Of a DNA stretch of 64,000 bases, positions 24,302-35,400 are shown piece by piece. The stretch spans positions 7,776,061 to 7,840,060 of the forward strand of contig NC_040013.1 of the NCBI RefSeq assembly GCF_000972845.2. Reading direction: 5' to 3'. The stretch's first letter is position 1. Every line of letters starts with the position of its first letter. The notes beneath the pieces are model-generated. The model was not told where the DNA came from and searched no databases. It saw nothing but the letters and a program-made list of their open reading frames with translations. Origin of the DNA: Larimichthys crocea. Its lineage: Eukaryota > Chordata > Actinopteri > Sciaenidae. The position numbers were made by a program, and so were the translations under genes.

Positions 24302-26579
24302 CCAGTCATTCATGAATTGACCCATCGCATGTAGTGGCTGCTGGCAGCATGACTGAAGGTAGAATTGGACATGCACTGGTAAACCCAGACAATTGACAAC
24401 ATTATGAAAATGTTTTGTTTGGTTATTTTTCATCCTCCTTGTTGGCGCATTCTCAAATCCAACACAATGTACGTAAGAAACGAATCTGAAAAAGTGTCAT
24501 GCTTTGAAACTGGTCGGTCGTGAGCCACACTGTTTGGAGGTTAATGGGTTAAACATCCAAAGCCACAAGTAAGGCACTTTTTTAAAGACACGCCATCACA
24601 TGCAATCATGTCGATACAGTCAGCATGTGTTGATGATTATGCCGTGTACTAGTGCTGTTTCTCACTTTGCCTTCCATTCACACTCTTGTTGCTCCTCTCC
24701 AGCTATAAGGAACCTGACCTCTCTGCTGTGCAACATGCCCCATGCACCTAAACCACCTCCATCCACACCTCTGCGTGTGTGTGTGTGTGTGTGTGTGCGC
24801 TGCATGAATCCTGTCACTTTGTCAGAATGTAAACATTTTCACGTCTTTGCCAATGAGAATTAGCACTCCAACTTTTTTTTTTCTTTCATGTCAGATTGTT
24901 GTGCATGCGTGCGTGCACCTACGAGCGCAAAATGTTATCTCCGGGGATCTTTCTCTTCCTCATTCTCTCCTCCTCTTGGCACTCTCTTCATTTTCCCCCT
25001 AAAGCTGTAGCTAGCTATTAATAGTGAGAAGACGGGAGAGACCATCAAAGCTGGTTCCATATATCAAAGCCGATCTGATCGTCTCCACTCCCATCTCTCC
25101 ACCATGTCCTCCTTCTCAGCTCTGCCGTTCTAAAACGGGAAGGCAGGGAAAGCCCCAGAAGAAATCCTGCTCCCTCTGCCCACCAGAGACCTGCCGGTGG
25201 GAAAAGAAAAAAAAACTCTGCAGGGGTGGAGGAGGGTGGGAAGAGTGTGGGAATGTGTGAGAGAGAGTGCAAAAAGTGAGTGAGTGGGTTTCCGTGTTTA
25301 CGCATGCACATGCACATATGCATGTCTTTTCTGTAATGTTTATGTGCATGCATGCGCTGGCTCGTGGGTATTGGCTTCCCAGGGGTTTGATGTGTTGATG
25401 CGACACGACGCTCATTGTCGCCCCGGCAGCTAATGAAATTACAATGAGGTCTGGGAGGCCCACAGTGGGCAGGCCCGCAAGGCGCCACCGCCTGAATCCA
25501 TATTAAACGAACTGTTTCCCTTCTAGCACGCACCACGTCCTATGTCCTCGTCCTCGTACAAACACATAGCGGGGGGAAAAAGCTACTAGTCCTAGCACTC
25601 CACAGAGACTAGGCATCTGATGTCGAGAATCAAATGTGGCTTTAATAGGAGTGCAGACTGAGTTCATTCACGGATGTTATTGAGGTGACTGCGTGTCGTG
25701 CTGAGTGCTTGTGCTTCTTTTCTTTTTTTAGCCTCCTGCCACTGGCATCGTGAGATCCAAACAATGCAATCAGAAAGGATTCCTCCTGGAACTTTAAATG
25801 TTGCACCTTAGTGCCTGTTGAATGTTGCTTTAATGTATATTTTAGACTTTTATTTTGGGGAACAGTCAAGTTATTTCTGAAACGACCCACAAAGCATAAC
25901 TTTCTTCATTGATGGGGAATTGTTGGAGTATGTTGAGATGAAACAAACCTTAAAGCATGCTGTCAAAAGTCACAATTCTTGCATACAAAAAATAACAATA
26001 GATTTCACATCAGTAACTAGTATTGTTACTGAACTGTTTGGTTACATTATGGTAGCCGTAATTCCAAACATGCATTTTAAATCCTTATAAATGTAAATGA
26101 GTTGAATGAAGGTATAAATCCATCTGACACACATTTTAGTGTTAGTTTACATTATGCATGTATCGCACCCGAAAATTAGGTTTGGCTCGAATATACAATT
26201 ATCCCAGTTTTTTTGATTAAAGACAACCAAGTACTGTGCAGCATGTATCAAGTCCTGTGGGACACCTGGGCTTAGATCCAGGATCTACAGGATAAATGTA
26301 ATACATCAAAAAGTTGGGCATTCGCCAAAATATTAGTTCCCATGCACCTATTCCCTATAACACCTGTCTCATCCATTGATCAGAAAGTCCTAAACATTGT
26401 ATTTTCAGTCCTAAGCCTTTGTACATTATATGTTCTTAGACTTAGTATGTGCTTTACAAAATTAACAGTTTTAATTTTTAGGTTTTCAAAAAAAAAACTT
26501 CTGATGAATCGTCTTTTCTCTAAATTGTAAATTGCAAAGAAGTTAAAGTCATTCATTCGAAAGCACATCAAGAGCAACT
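24302..26579. other. Noncoding DNA
   Basis: Unique DNA with one TG array. The stretch at 25370-25520 is of higher GC and even texture, possibly conserved noncoding DNA. The 163-codon minus-strand frame at 25045-25536 crosses ATGCATGCACATG-type low-complexity DNA and a GGAGG tract and has no domain. A 15-bp palindrome TAGATCCAGGATCTA lies near 26274. Confidence 0.45.
24775..24797. repeat. (GT)n microsatellite, 23 bp
   Basis: A perfect GT array followed by GCGC. Confidence 0.95.
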
Positions 26580-26735
26580 GACCTTGGATATGAAATCTTT
26601 CAAGTCGTCCGGCTCAGTTCCAAATAACGTCTGGAGTTGTTGATATTAAAGTCAAAGTCGGGAGTGCTTTTTAAAAAAAAAGTCATATGAAGTCATCAAA
26701 TTTATGACTGAAATCTGATTTGAGTCCAGACCTTA
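26580..26735. repeat. AAGTC/GACTT-rich fish repeat fragment
   Basis: Recurrent AAGTC units (TCAAGTCGTCC, AAAGTCAAAGTCGGG, AAAGTCATATGAAGTCATC) end with ATTTATGACTGAAATCTG and TTTGAGTCCAGACC. This layout matches a fish interspersed repeat rich in AAGTC on one strand and GACTT on the other. It is decayed and has no visible target duplication. A related piece lies at 57979-58040. Confidence 0.5.
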
Positions 26736-27152
26736 GCTCAACATTCCATAATCTTTGAGGTTTAATCTTCAGTAAAGGAAAACAAAACACTGACTATCTG
26801 AACATTGCTGTGTGTGAGCTTGTGTAAGATTAAATATTTGGTAAACTAAAGATTTGAAAAGTGGTCTTAGTTCAGATTGGCAGTTTAGATTCAACACTTA
26901 GTTTGCCATTTTTCTGAACAGTTTAGTGACACTGTCACACTGTTATTACTCCTCATTGAATCCAGTATGCACTCTGAGTTTCAAGTTATTAAATGACTAG
27001 CCAGCAGGGGAGCAGCAGTACCTGCTGGCTTGAAGAGAAGAATGCTAACAGCACAGGTCATTTTAGGGTTAGCTGAATTCCTGATACAAAACCCATTATT
27101 TTTTCTCTCTCGTGGTGTGCACAAAAATGTCTGGAATATAATGTACCTGTAC

Positions 27153-27168
27153 TGTGTGTGTGTGTGTG
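27153..27168. repeat. (TG)8 microsatellite
   Basis: Eight uninterrupted TG units. Confidence 0.92.
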
Positions 27169-27866
27169 GGATACTGGGGTGTGTATAAGGATGTGTGTTT
27201 GACTCATGTACTATGCAGTACCCTACAATAATTACATTGTCTGTTTATCTCATACTATAGCTGTACCTGTCTTTGTTGTACCTCAGCCTCTGGAGCATGC
27301 CAGGAATGCCATGATGACTTCCCCTGACTTCTGACAGAAAGAGATATATTCCCTCACAATACAAACATGCATGTGTGTTTTCTGGCCGGGCTTGATGCTG
27401 ATTATCTTTTCAACCTCAAAAGAGGGTCTGACTTCAGTTTGGGATACAGCATGCTTACAATGCATGCTATAAAATGAATAAACCCCCAACTCATACAGAA
27501 ATGTTAACTGAGACCAAACTTTGCTTTTTTGGGGGGAAGCACATGACCGAATAATTCAGTTTTCTCTGAGATCACATCTAGATTGTAATTCTGCTTTTTA
27601 AGCTCGTCTCTGGAGATTGTCCGATTTCCATAGCCTCAGAAATCCCTTCATATGCAGCAAAAAGGGGGAAAAAAAAAAGTGCAATGTGATGCAATTTTTT
27701 AAGAGCTGGACTGTCTGATGCAGACATTTATGAAGTCTTGTGGGCAAATTGCTCTGAAATGAGATTTTCTGAAAGAGCCAAAAGAGTGATAACATGGACA
27801 GCACAGCAGGGGAAAGAGTTAAAATACCCAGCAACGAGAGGGATATGAGTTAGAATACGTCCGTCT

Positions 27867-27868
<2 letters not shown>

Positions 27869-27909
<41 letters not shown>
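27869..27909. repeat. (CA)n microsatellite, 41 bp
   Basis: About 20 perfect CA units, the longest dinucleotide array in the window. Confidence 0.97.
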
Positions 27910-27911
<2 letters not shown>

Positions 27912-28356
27912 CACCTAGAGACAAAGCATCTTTTGTTTAGTTTATCTGTTAGTTAGAGCCTGTGCCTTCAGGTAGACGATTTCTCTCCCTTCTCATTTTC
28001 CTCTTGCTCGTGTCAGCGGAGGGCTGTGTGTGTGTGAGAGAGATCAAATTTTTTAATGTCTTCTGGGGTCCGAATATCCCTGCAAGATGCAAAAATCTGT
28101 CAAAGTAGAAAGTGTTATATTTAGATGCAGGGCCAATTAGTGTTATTGTTAGGGTTAGGATTCATTAACAGGTTTGCATTAGAAAAAAAAAAAAAATGCA
28201 AGTCAACACCCGCATGTTCTCAACGATATTACATCTCGGATCGTGCACGTGCCATCGTCAGCGAAAGAAAGCAGCAGCATGGACCCTGGATGCAATTAGG
28301 AGCCTGTCAAGCTGGTGTCAAAGGTCCACACAAACCCACCCATGCAAACCCCCTAA

Positions 28357-28370
28357 CACACACACACACA
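28357..28370. repeat. (CA)7 microsatellite
   Basis: Seven CA units, followed shortly by a second short CA run near 28382-28392. Confidence 0.9.
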
Positions 28371-28511
28371 TGCACAAACATCACACACACACAAATGCAC
28401 CTGACTCCTGCAGACTGATGACTGTGCGCTCCGCAATGTGTGCTACATGCGTGTGGGAGGTGTGTGTGTGTGCGTCCCCTTCTGCATGTGCACGTGCAGC
28501 CTCACACATGT

Positions 28512-28534
28512 TGAAATATGGCTCCCATATTTCA
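28512..28534. promoter_or_regulatory. Perfect 10-bp-arm palindrome TGAAATATGG-CTC-CCATATTTCA
   Basis: Two perfect 10-base arms flank a 3-base spacer. It lies about 20 bases after TGCACGTGCA, itself a palindrome with a CACGTG E-box. Such dyads are often bound by protein dimers; no specific factor is assigned. Confidence 0.35.
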
Positions 28535-29189
28535 CTGCACCCACAGCATTTGTAAATGCCAACTGCTCCTCCTGCATCCCCCACCCCATCCCTCTCCTGC
28601 GATTGGACCATCCCATGGAGGCTTTGGCTTTTAACAAATTGAAGGAATAATCCACCAGGAATGGGGGTGGTTGACAGGCAGGGTTGCGCTGTGAAATGGC
28701 TGCACCTCTAAATATTAGGACGATATTGTAAACAAAGACAGATGTGGCAGTAAACTACACAAAACAGAGGTCTTTTTTTTTCTGTGTGAAGACCTTCCTA
28801 TCTTTTCTTTTCTTTCTTTTTTTTTTGTTTTGTTTTGGAGCCGGCTAGAAGCCCTGAATTGCCCAAATTGAGACAGCAGCCATTTGTAGGTTTTGAAGGT
28901 TTTATGTTGTCTGTGCAAGGCGGGGTTTGTGTCTGTGATAAAAGTGCTTTTATGGGTGCCACCAACAAAGGATGATGGGACACAAAGATCAGAGTGGTGA
29001 CCCCCCCCTCCCAGAGATACCCCTCTATCTTCATCTTCCTCTCCCTGTCTTTCTCCTTCCACGCCACGCTCTCTAAATCCCTCGGACCGTCACAGTAAAT
29101 GGCTATCCTGGAGTAAATTTATAACTGCCACTTCAACTGACAATCAAATGCTATCACTAGATTCTCACTGTCTATCAATTTGGCCTCCG

Positions 29190-29300
29190 TGACCAGGGTG
29201 GAGGGAGGGGCGAGGACGAGGAGGAGGGGAGGGTGTGATTGGGGGGGGGGGGGGGGGGGGTTCAAAGGAGGGCTGAGGGGAGGTGAGACCGGCGTAGCCA
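29190..29300. repeat. Purine tract with a 20-G run (G-quadruplex potential)
   Basis: A G/A-rich tract with many GGG groups leads into 20 consecutive Gs at 29241-29260, then GGAGGG groups. The plus strand has ample G runs for intramolecular G-quadruplexes. The exact G count is vulnerable to sequencing error. Confidence 0.8.
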
Positions 29301-29334
29301 ATCTACCAGTACCCGATCGATGGGAGGTTGTAAG

Positions 29335-29560
29335 CAGCGCTCTTTCTCCGCCTCCTCCTCCTCTCCACCTGCCCCACCTCATTATTCCTCACGATCTTTC
29401 TCTTTCTCCCCTCTTGATGTTTTTTTTTTGCGTCCTTCACAATCCTTCCCCTCCCTCCTTGTCTTAAACCGCCCTCCCTTTCTTTACATCCCCCATTTCT
29501 GTCTATTCCCCTGGTTACTTTGTCCCCGCTTCCCACCCCTCCCTCCCCGCCCTTCACAAT
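29335..29560. repeat. Polypyrimidine tract (CTC/CCT-rich)
   Basis: This tract is dominated by C and T, including CCTCCTCCTCC and a T9 run. With the purine tract just upstream it forms a purine-then-pyrimidine switch on one strand. The open frame through it is an artefact of composition. Confidence 0.7.
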
Positions 29561-30334
29561 CACTCCCTGTGTGGGCTGGCCCATGTCAAGGCCTCTGTCT
29601 CTCGCCCTCGTTTGACATGCCTCTCATAATGGTCAGATGGGGGAATACCACTCTCTGCATGTCTCTCTCCATCTTCTCCCTCCTCTATTCTTGTGCTCAC
29701 CCTCTCTCCCCTGTCAGGACGTCATGCTGTTGCAAAATGGAGAAAATCAATTGAACGTGAGCTCTCTGAAAGCTGTCTGTACTGTATAGATACAGCGAGC
29801 AGATTTTTCAAGCATAGACGGGTGTATACATTTGGATGGGGGCTGTGTGTGTGCATGTGTAGGGAGGGAAGGAGGAGGAGAGGGGGGGGAAAAGAAAGAG
29901 AGCGGTGAGGGTGGGGGGGGTACTGACAGACTCAAGCTGGGGACGTTTGTCGCCGCTCGTCACTTTTCCCGTCAGCCAACGGACATGACAGCCAAGGCGG
30001 GTGAGAGGCGAGTGGCAGGCTCTCAGGACCTGAGCAGGAATGAGCACAGAGTGACAGATGGCTCCTTCATGCTCAGGCCATCATGATGGGACTGGGAGAG
30101 GAGCGAGTAGAGCGATGGACAAAGAAGAATGGCGGAAAGAGGAAGGGAGAGATGTCTTGTGACAGTATCAAAACCCAGCAGACGTTGTAGACACTCATCA
30201 CCAGTCTGTATGTCAGCTTTTCTTAACAGAGTTTGCCACTGCCTCAGTGGTGGCAGCACCAGCTAACACTTAACACAGGTAGGAGGGTCAACATACTGAC
30301 AGAGTGGATACGGTCTTTGGTGGGTCCAATAGTT

Positions 30335-30743
30335 CAGTGGTCCCCAACCCCCGGGCCGCGGACCGGTACCGGTCCGTGGATCAATCAGTACCGGGCCGCA
30401 CAAGAAGTAATTAGTTATTTCTGTTTTATTTAATACGGTCATTTCGAAATAAAAAAACGTTTCAAAATAAAAGACCGCTCGACTTAGACTGGGACTATAA
30501 TAAAGGGGGACTTACTACTTCATCCACAGTTGGTAGGAGAAGAAGAAAATATTACTTAATACTTAATATTTTCTTCTTCTCCTACCAACTGTAGATAGAG
30601 TAGTAAGTCCCCCTCTATTATAGTCCCAGTCTAAGTCGAGCGGTCTTTTATTTTGAAACGTTTTTTGATTCCCCCCCCCCGGTCCGCATTAAAATTGTCA
30701 AGCGTTGACCGGTCCGCAGTTAGGAAAAGGTTGGGGACCACTG
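30335..30743. mobile_element. Nonautonomous hAT MITE with long internal hairpin
   Basis: The ends CAGTGGTCCCCAACC and GGTTGGGGACCACTG form a perfect 15-bp terminal inverted repeat. The identical 8-bp duplication CAATAGTT flanks the element (30327-30334 and 30744-30751), the hAT signature. Just inside the ends lie GCGGACCGG and CCGGTCCGC subterminal repeats. The interior (about 30452-30666) is a near-perfect inverted repeat, listed separately. At 409 bp with no coding capacity it is a MITE-type passenger that would have needed hAT transposase from elsewhere. The exact duplication and low arm divergence suggest a fairly recent insertion. Confidence 0.9.
30452..30666. repeat. Internal inverted repeat, arms about 103 bp, 9-bp loop
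   Basis: The left arm (from AAAAAACGTTTCAAAATAAA to GAAGAAAATATTA) is the reverse complement of the right arm (TAATATTTTCTTC to ATTTTGAAACGTTTTTT), with CTTAATACT as the loop. I count only about four or five mismatches, clustered around the TACTTCATCCACA / TACTCTATCTACA segment and one AATAAAGG / AATAGAGG difference. If transcribed it would fold into a long, nearly continuous RNA hairpin. Confidence 0.88.
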
Positions 30744-32423
30744 CAATAGTTCATTTAGCTTTGAAACAATGGCTAATTTGTCTGATAGTAAAATCTGTAA
30801 AACTGTACAATTGAATAATCCAATCATACATTTGAATTTTGAAATGATACCTGATTGCACATTATTACTTACCAAGTGAAAATCTGAGGATTAAACATTC
30901 AGCCCCTGTAGGCTTAAAAGATGGTGGTCATGGCCTCGGATATCTCACATGCTTTGTATGCCTAACCACCACCCACAGCTTATTTGACTTTTCCTGACAG
31001 TCTAACTGAGAGCAGGCATTCATTTTTAATCTAAAAAAGTTAGCTGAAACATATTCTGTTTTAAGTGTTTGTCCTTACCAAAAAACAACAGCACTGGTCA
31101 TTCGTTCAAATGGATTCTCGTGGTGATATGGCGCACATGAAACCAAGGTGTAACATCCATACACACTTCTCTACCTGCATAGCGCACCATTCTGCAGATC
31201 CAAAATATTTAGTTGTGAGTTAAGTAACACATTAGAATCACAAATATGCCATTATACAGAGGTATTATGGTGTTGCTTATAAATACAAACACGGTTTGGA
31301 AGGTGGAATACACTTTTCCTGGATGGCTTTAGGCCTGATTGAGAGATTAAAAGTAGTTAAGATAAAGACTATAAAATGGACACTGACAGTTGCCTTTGAG
31401 GATCATTCACCCCCTCTATCACTCGGAATTATGAGTGGAGGAGGACGAAAGGAAAGGACGTGTTCTTAAACTGGGCTTCGAGCCATATGTTTGAGCCTTT
31501 GGCAGGAGAGAGAGAGAGTTGTTGGTGACGTAGCAAACCGACACCTACGGTACATTGATGTCTCCGCCCTGATCCTGCTGCTAGTACACTACCAGCAAGT
31601 TCAGAAAGACGTGAAGGTTGTAGTTGAGGGGAAGAGCGTCCCAGAATCTGTAAAAGTATTGAATGGGTTTTTGTATATACATCCGAGAAGAATGCAGAAT
31701 GACTCATCCAAAAAGTTTTGTCTCCTTTACAGGTGGAGAAACAGATGGGATGCAAATTTGAAGTATTTGACATGTGATGATAAATAGCAGAATCCTATAA
31801 CCATGGAGACGGGAGTTGAACAACCAAAAGTAGCTGGTTTCCTCACCGAGTTAAAGAAATCAAGTGACTGATCACAGGTTTTGATCAAACCAGGTAACCA
31901 GTAATCTAAAGTTTTTTCATTCCGGGAGGCTTTAATCATAAAAACCACACCATCACGGATGAGAAATACATTTCTAACACTTCCAGGCAAAAAGGCAAGA
32001 ACTTAAGATGAAAGATACACCATGAAAGCCTCTTTTCTATTTTGATTCAGGTCACTGAAAGCCAAGCAGAAACAAAACAGACACACACACAACCTTGTAA
32101 GACAAATAGGTTTTGTCATCCCCACAGAAGGCTCCCTTTTTGTCAAAGACCCAGAGGCTGTGGTTACGATGAATTGTGACATAGCCTAATTCCTTTGGAA
32201 TTGCAGTACAGTCGATAAAGGAGCAAACGGTCTGGCAATGACCTCCAGGATAGTGTTATTGACCTATTTTGCATACACACTGGGTGCGAGAATGGACAGG
32301 CGCTTTATTTGTGCCGTTATTTATTGGCCCGCAACATGACTGTAATGCCTGTCCAGGGACTCTGCTGGAGTGCAGTTATAGATTATCATGATTGCTAGTT
32401 ATTAGTGTGTGTGAGTGTGCCTT
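30744..32423. other. Noncoding DNA with overlapping anonymous frames
   Basis: The region at 31429-31990 has open frames on both strands (115 and 98 codons overlapping, then 87 on the minus strand). I recognise no domain and see no coherent splice structure, so no gene is called. The stretch at 32100-32400 is repeat-poor and CNE-like in texture. Confidence 0.4.
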
Positions 32424-32467
32424 TGTGTGTGTGTGTGTGTGTGTGTTTGAGGCACACACACACACAC
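32424..32467. repeat. (TG)n-TTGAGG-(CA)n inverted dinucleotide pair
   Basis: A TG array (32424-32446) is followed by the 6-base spacer TTGAGG and a CA array (32453-32467). The two arrays are reverse complements, so the locus can extrude a hairpin with a stem of about 15 bp that can slip in register. Confidence 0.93.
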
Positions 32468-35400
32468 GCACAGGAGGATGACAGAGATTATTCAGAGCCT
32501 TTCTGTTTGAATAAAGAAGACAGAGGCAGTCTTGTGCAAATTGTTATTGAAATAGTTTAATGCCAGTCCAACTTAACTTCAAGGACAAAACTGTCCCTGC
32601 TGCAGTTGACTTGTAATGTGTGGATATTATGTGTATGTATGCACTGTGTCCGTACTGTCTCAAGACATAATTACAGAGTGAAAAGTGGCAAACATTTACC
32701 TTGACATTCAGTTCTTAGTGTGAATCAATATTTTGCGAGAGCTCGATGGGACTGAAATCTAGACACAGCTCTTTTCTTTTTTCTTTTTTTTGTCCCTAAG
32801 AGAGACACGAGGCAAGGAATGGAGAACCATTTCTTCAGCTACATGTCACAGTGCCAGACTCTTAAGCCGTGCACTTGTTGTCTGTGGCACAGGGATGAAC
32901 CCTTTCCTTTGACATCGCAAAGTGAGCAAAAAAAAAAAAAAAAGACAAGGGCCACCCTTTCCCATCTCATCCCTTTTTCATCGCCTTCTTCCAGCTCTGA
33001 ATCAGCATCAGTGTCGTACTTCAGAACACTTCTTGGCACTGGCTCAAGGTCCTTTTTTGCCTCCGTCATCCATGGAAAGTCGCCTCTATAGTGGGCCATG
33101 TAATTTACGTTGACAGTGGTATTGACTATATTTAACAGACTGATGAATGGCAAAAATAAATAAGACTTCCAGGAGAGCCCTGCGGCCCTCCACAACAATA
33201 CATTACAATTAGGCCTTCAGAGAATGAAAAGGCTAAAGTCATCCACAAGCAATTAGCCGGAACCTTCAAAGAGAAAATGGCAAACCGTAGCTCAAGAATA
33301 TGACAAAAGGTGTTGCCTGTATGCAAACATTTGTGTAGCTGTCTTTCTCGCGCTTTTAAATGCTAATGCTCATCATATCAAGCAAATCTAAACGTTTCAA
33401 AACTATTTGTAACATTAAGCAAAGTTAAAATGGTAATTTGTTCTCTTTTCTTCTCTGTTCTTTTCCCTTCTTCCATCTGAGTTTTTGCAGGTACATGGTA
33501 TCTCCGTGGGATTAATTGCTCATTTAGCAACTCTTTTCTATATTTCACGGTTGAGAGAATATCCAAATTAGCTTTGCCATCAGAGTTCACTTCTTCTACT
33601 ACTGGGGCTTGAATGACCACAATGTAGGACAGCACACCGAGCCAATCCAGTACTTGAAACTCATCAGCTGGGTGGGACAATAGCCGAAAAACATTGTCCA
33701 CATCTTGGATTTCTGTTTGTGAGCTGCATTGGAATGAATTGTGTTGCGGGTGGATGAGGCAGATTCATTGAGATTGGGGCATTCAGGCCCCTGTTATTAT
33801 GGAGACCATTTATTTCTTTGTAAATTAGAGACTGGTTGAAAGCGTCACAGGGTACCAAATGGACCCAGTCAATGCTGGTCTGGTGGACTGAGAGAAGGGT
33901 GGTAGGGTTGTGACTGAGCGCCAGTTATTATTCAGATATGGACGGCACAGTGGCGGGAGTGCTGGAATCGACCTAATGGGGTGGGAAGGTGCAGTCGATG
34001 GCTTTCTCTGACGCTTGGCTGCGCTGATATCTCTCCTGCTTTTCTCTTCTTTCACCCCCCCGCCCCCCCATGCCCCCACCCACCAACCGGCTATCCATCC
34101 ACACTGACGTATTCTGATGACTCGTGTCATTAAAGCTAACGTCCGCTGAGGAGGTAATTAGCCAAAGTATGGCATTAATCAGTGGCTAGAGCCCCTTGCG
34201 CCTGCCGGGGTGTCTGGGACGTGCTTTTTGCAGCCACGTTGGCCTCCTGCGGCCCCCTGTTCCACACATGGTGGGCATTAACCTTCGGAGGCTTGGTCAT
34301 TTATCTATGACGGGCTCATGCTCGCTTGTTCACAATCTTTCTATCTGTATTTTTGCTACTGGACGGACCCTCTAAATGCCAGAGCTGCATGGTCATCTGT
34401 AGTGGGAGTGCTGGAGCATGTAGAAAGGTCACAGAAGAATGTACTAGAGAATATATTTGAGCCTTTTGGCAGTGTTGAAGCAGAAACTACCAAAAATATT
34501 CACTAGTTTGAGGCATGGAAATGTGACGAGGTTGATTCTGTCAGCTATCCCTTACCTGTTGCAGTCTTAAGTGGATTATATGAAGCCTTGTACATACAGA
34601 GTGGCTTGTGTTCAAGAAACAAATGTGTGCCTTGACAATGCAATTCTGAAGCCCTCTGTTAGAGCAACTAAATGAAGTCTGTTTAGTGTTGACCGATGGG
34701 TCATTTCTCTGTCCTCCTGCTCATCAGTGTCCTCCCAGGCAAACAAATCACCGCTGCTTTGCCAAAACAAAATGGCCTCCATCAGTGCGCGCACAGTGAC
34801 ATCTCCATCTGCTGTCAGACAAACCATTAAAAGTGCAGGGCAAAATTTCAGCCCTGTCAGTGCATATAAAGTCTCTCATTTCTCTCCATCAGCACAGTCT
34901 ACCAGTTCCGCACAGCAGAGATAGACTCAATCTAAAAACGGACTCCCATACTGAACATTTTGATTTCATTACCAACCGCCACTGAATATTCATATACTTT
35001 TTTTTAACTGCTGTGTCAAGTCACACCTGGAATCGGCAGGGCATCATACATTATTCATTAGTGAAAGGCAATGGGGTGTGGTCTAATAGAGTTTACTGGG
35101 GTGCCGACAAGCTCAGTCTCCACTTCCTGATTCATTAATGATGCATCTTCTCCCACCAGTGGTGTCGAGCTAACCTCCTGCCCATGCGACAAGGCCCCAG
35201 GGTCCTGAAGGAACCGCTCGGCTCTCCTCATTTAATTGTTCTTTGCGCTGACCCGACCAGGAGATTAGCACAAAGAACACGAGGCGGGGAGGGAATACTA
35301 CCAGCCCCGGATTTCGCTTTTCTAACCCAGTCCAAATCCACTGCTCACCGGGGAGTGGTGCACTGAAGGTGATGTCTATCTAGATGAAACAAAGCTATCC

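Larger units (their letters stand above)
26736..30334. other. Noncoding DNA with several simple repeats
   Basis: Unique DNA carrying CA/TG arrays, the palindrome at 28512-28534 and the purine/pyrimidine region at 29190-29560, each listed separately. A short hairpin CCAGCAGG...CCTGCTGG lies at 27001-27028. Frames of 115-144 codons at 28715-29754 come from low-complexity DNA. No gene is called. Confidence 0.45.

Noticed and set aside
25045..25536. 163-codon minus-strand frame
   Set aside because: It runs through GCATGCACATG-type low-complexity and GGAGG DNA; overlapping frames of similar length exist on the same strand; no domain.
26274..26288. Palindrome TAGATCCAGGATCTA
   Set aside because: Seven-base arms are expected several times in 64 kb by chance; no supporting context.
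27001..27028. Hairpin CCAGCAGG...CCTGCTGG as a microRNA candidate
   Set aside because: The stem is only 8 bp, far shorter than a microRNA precursor.
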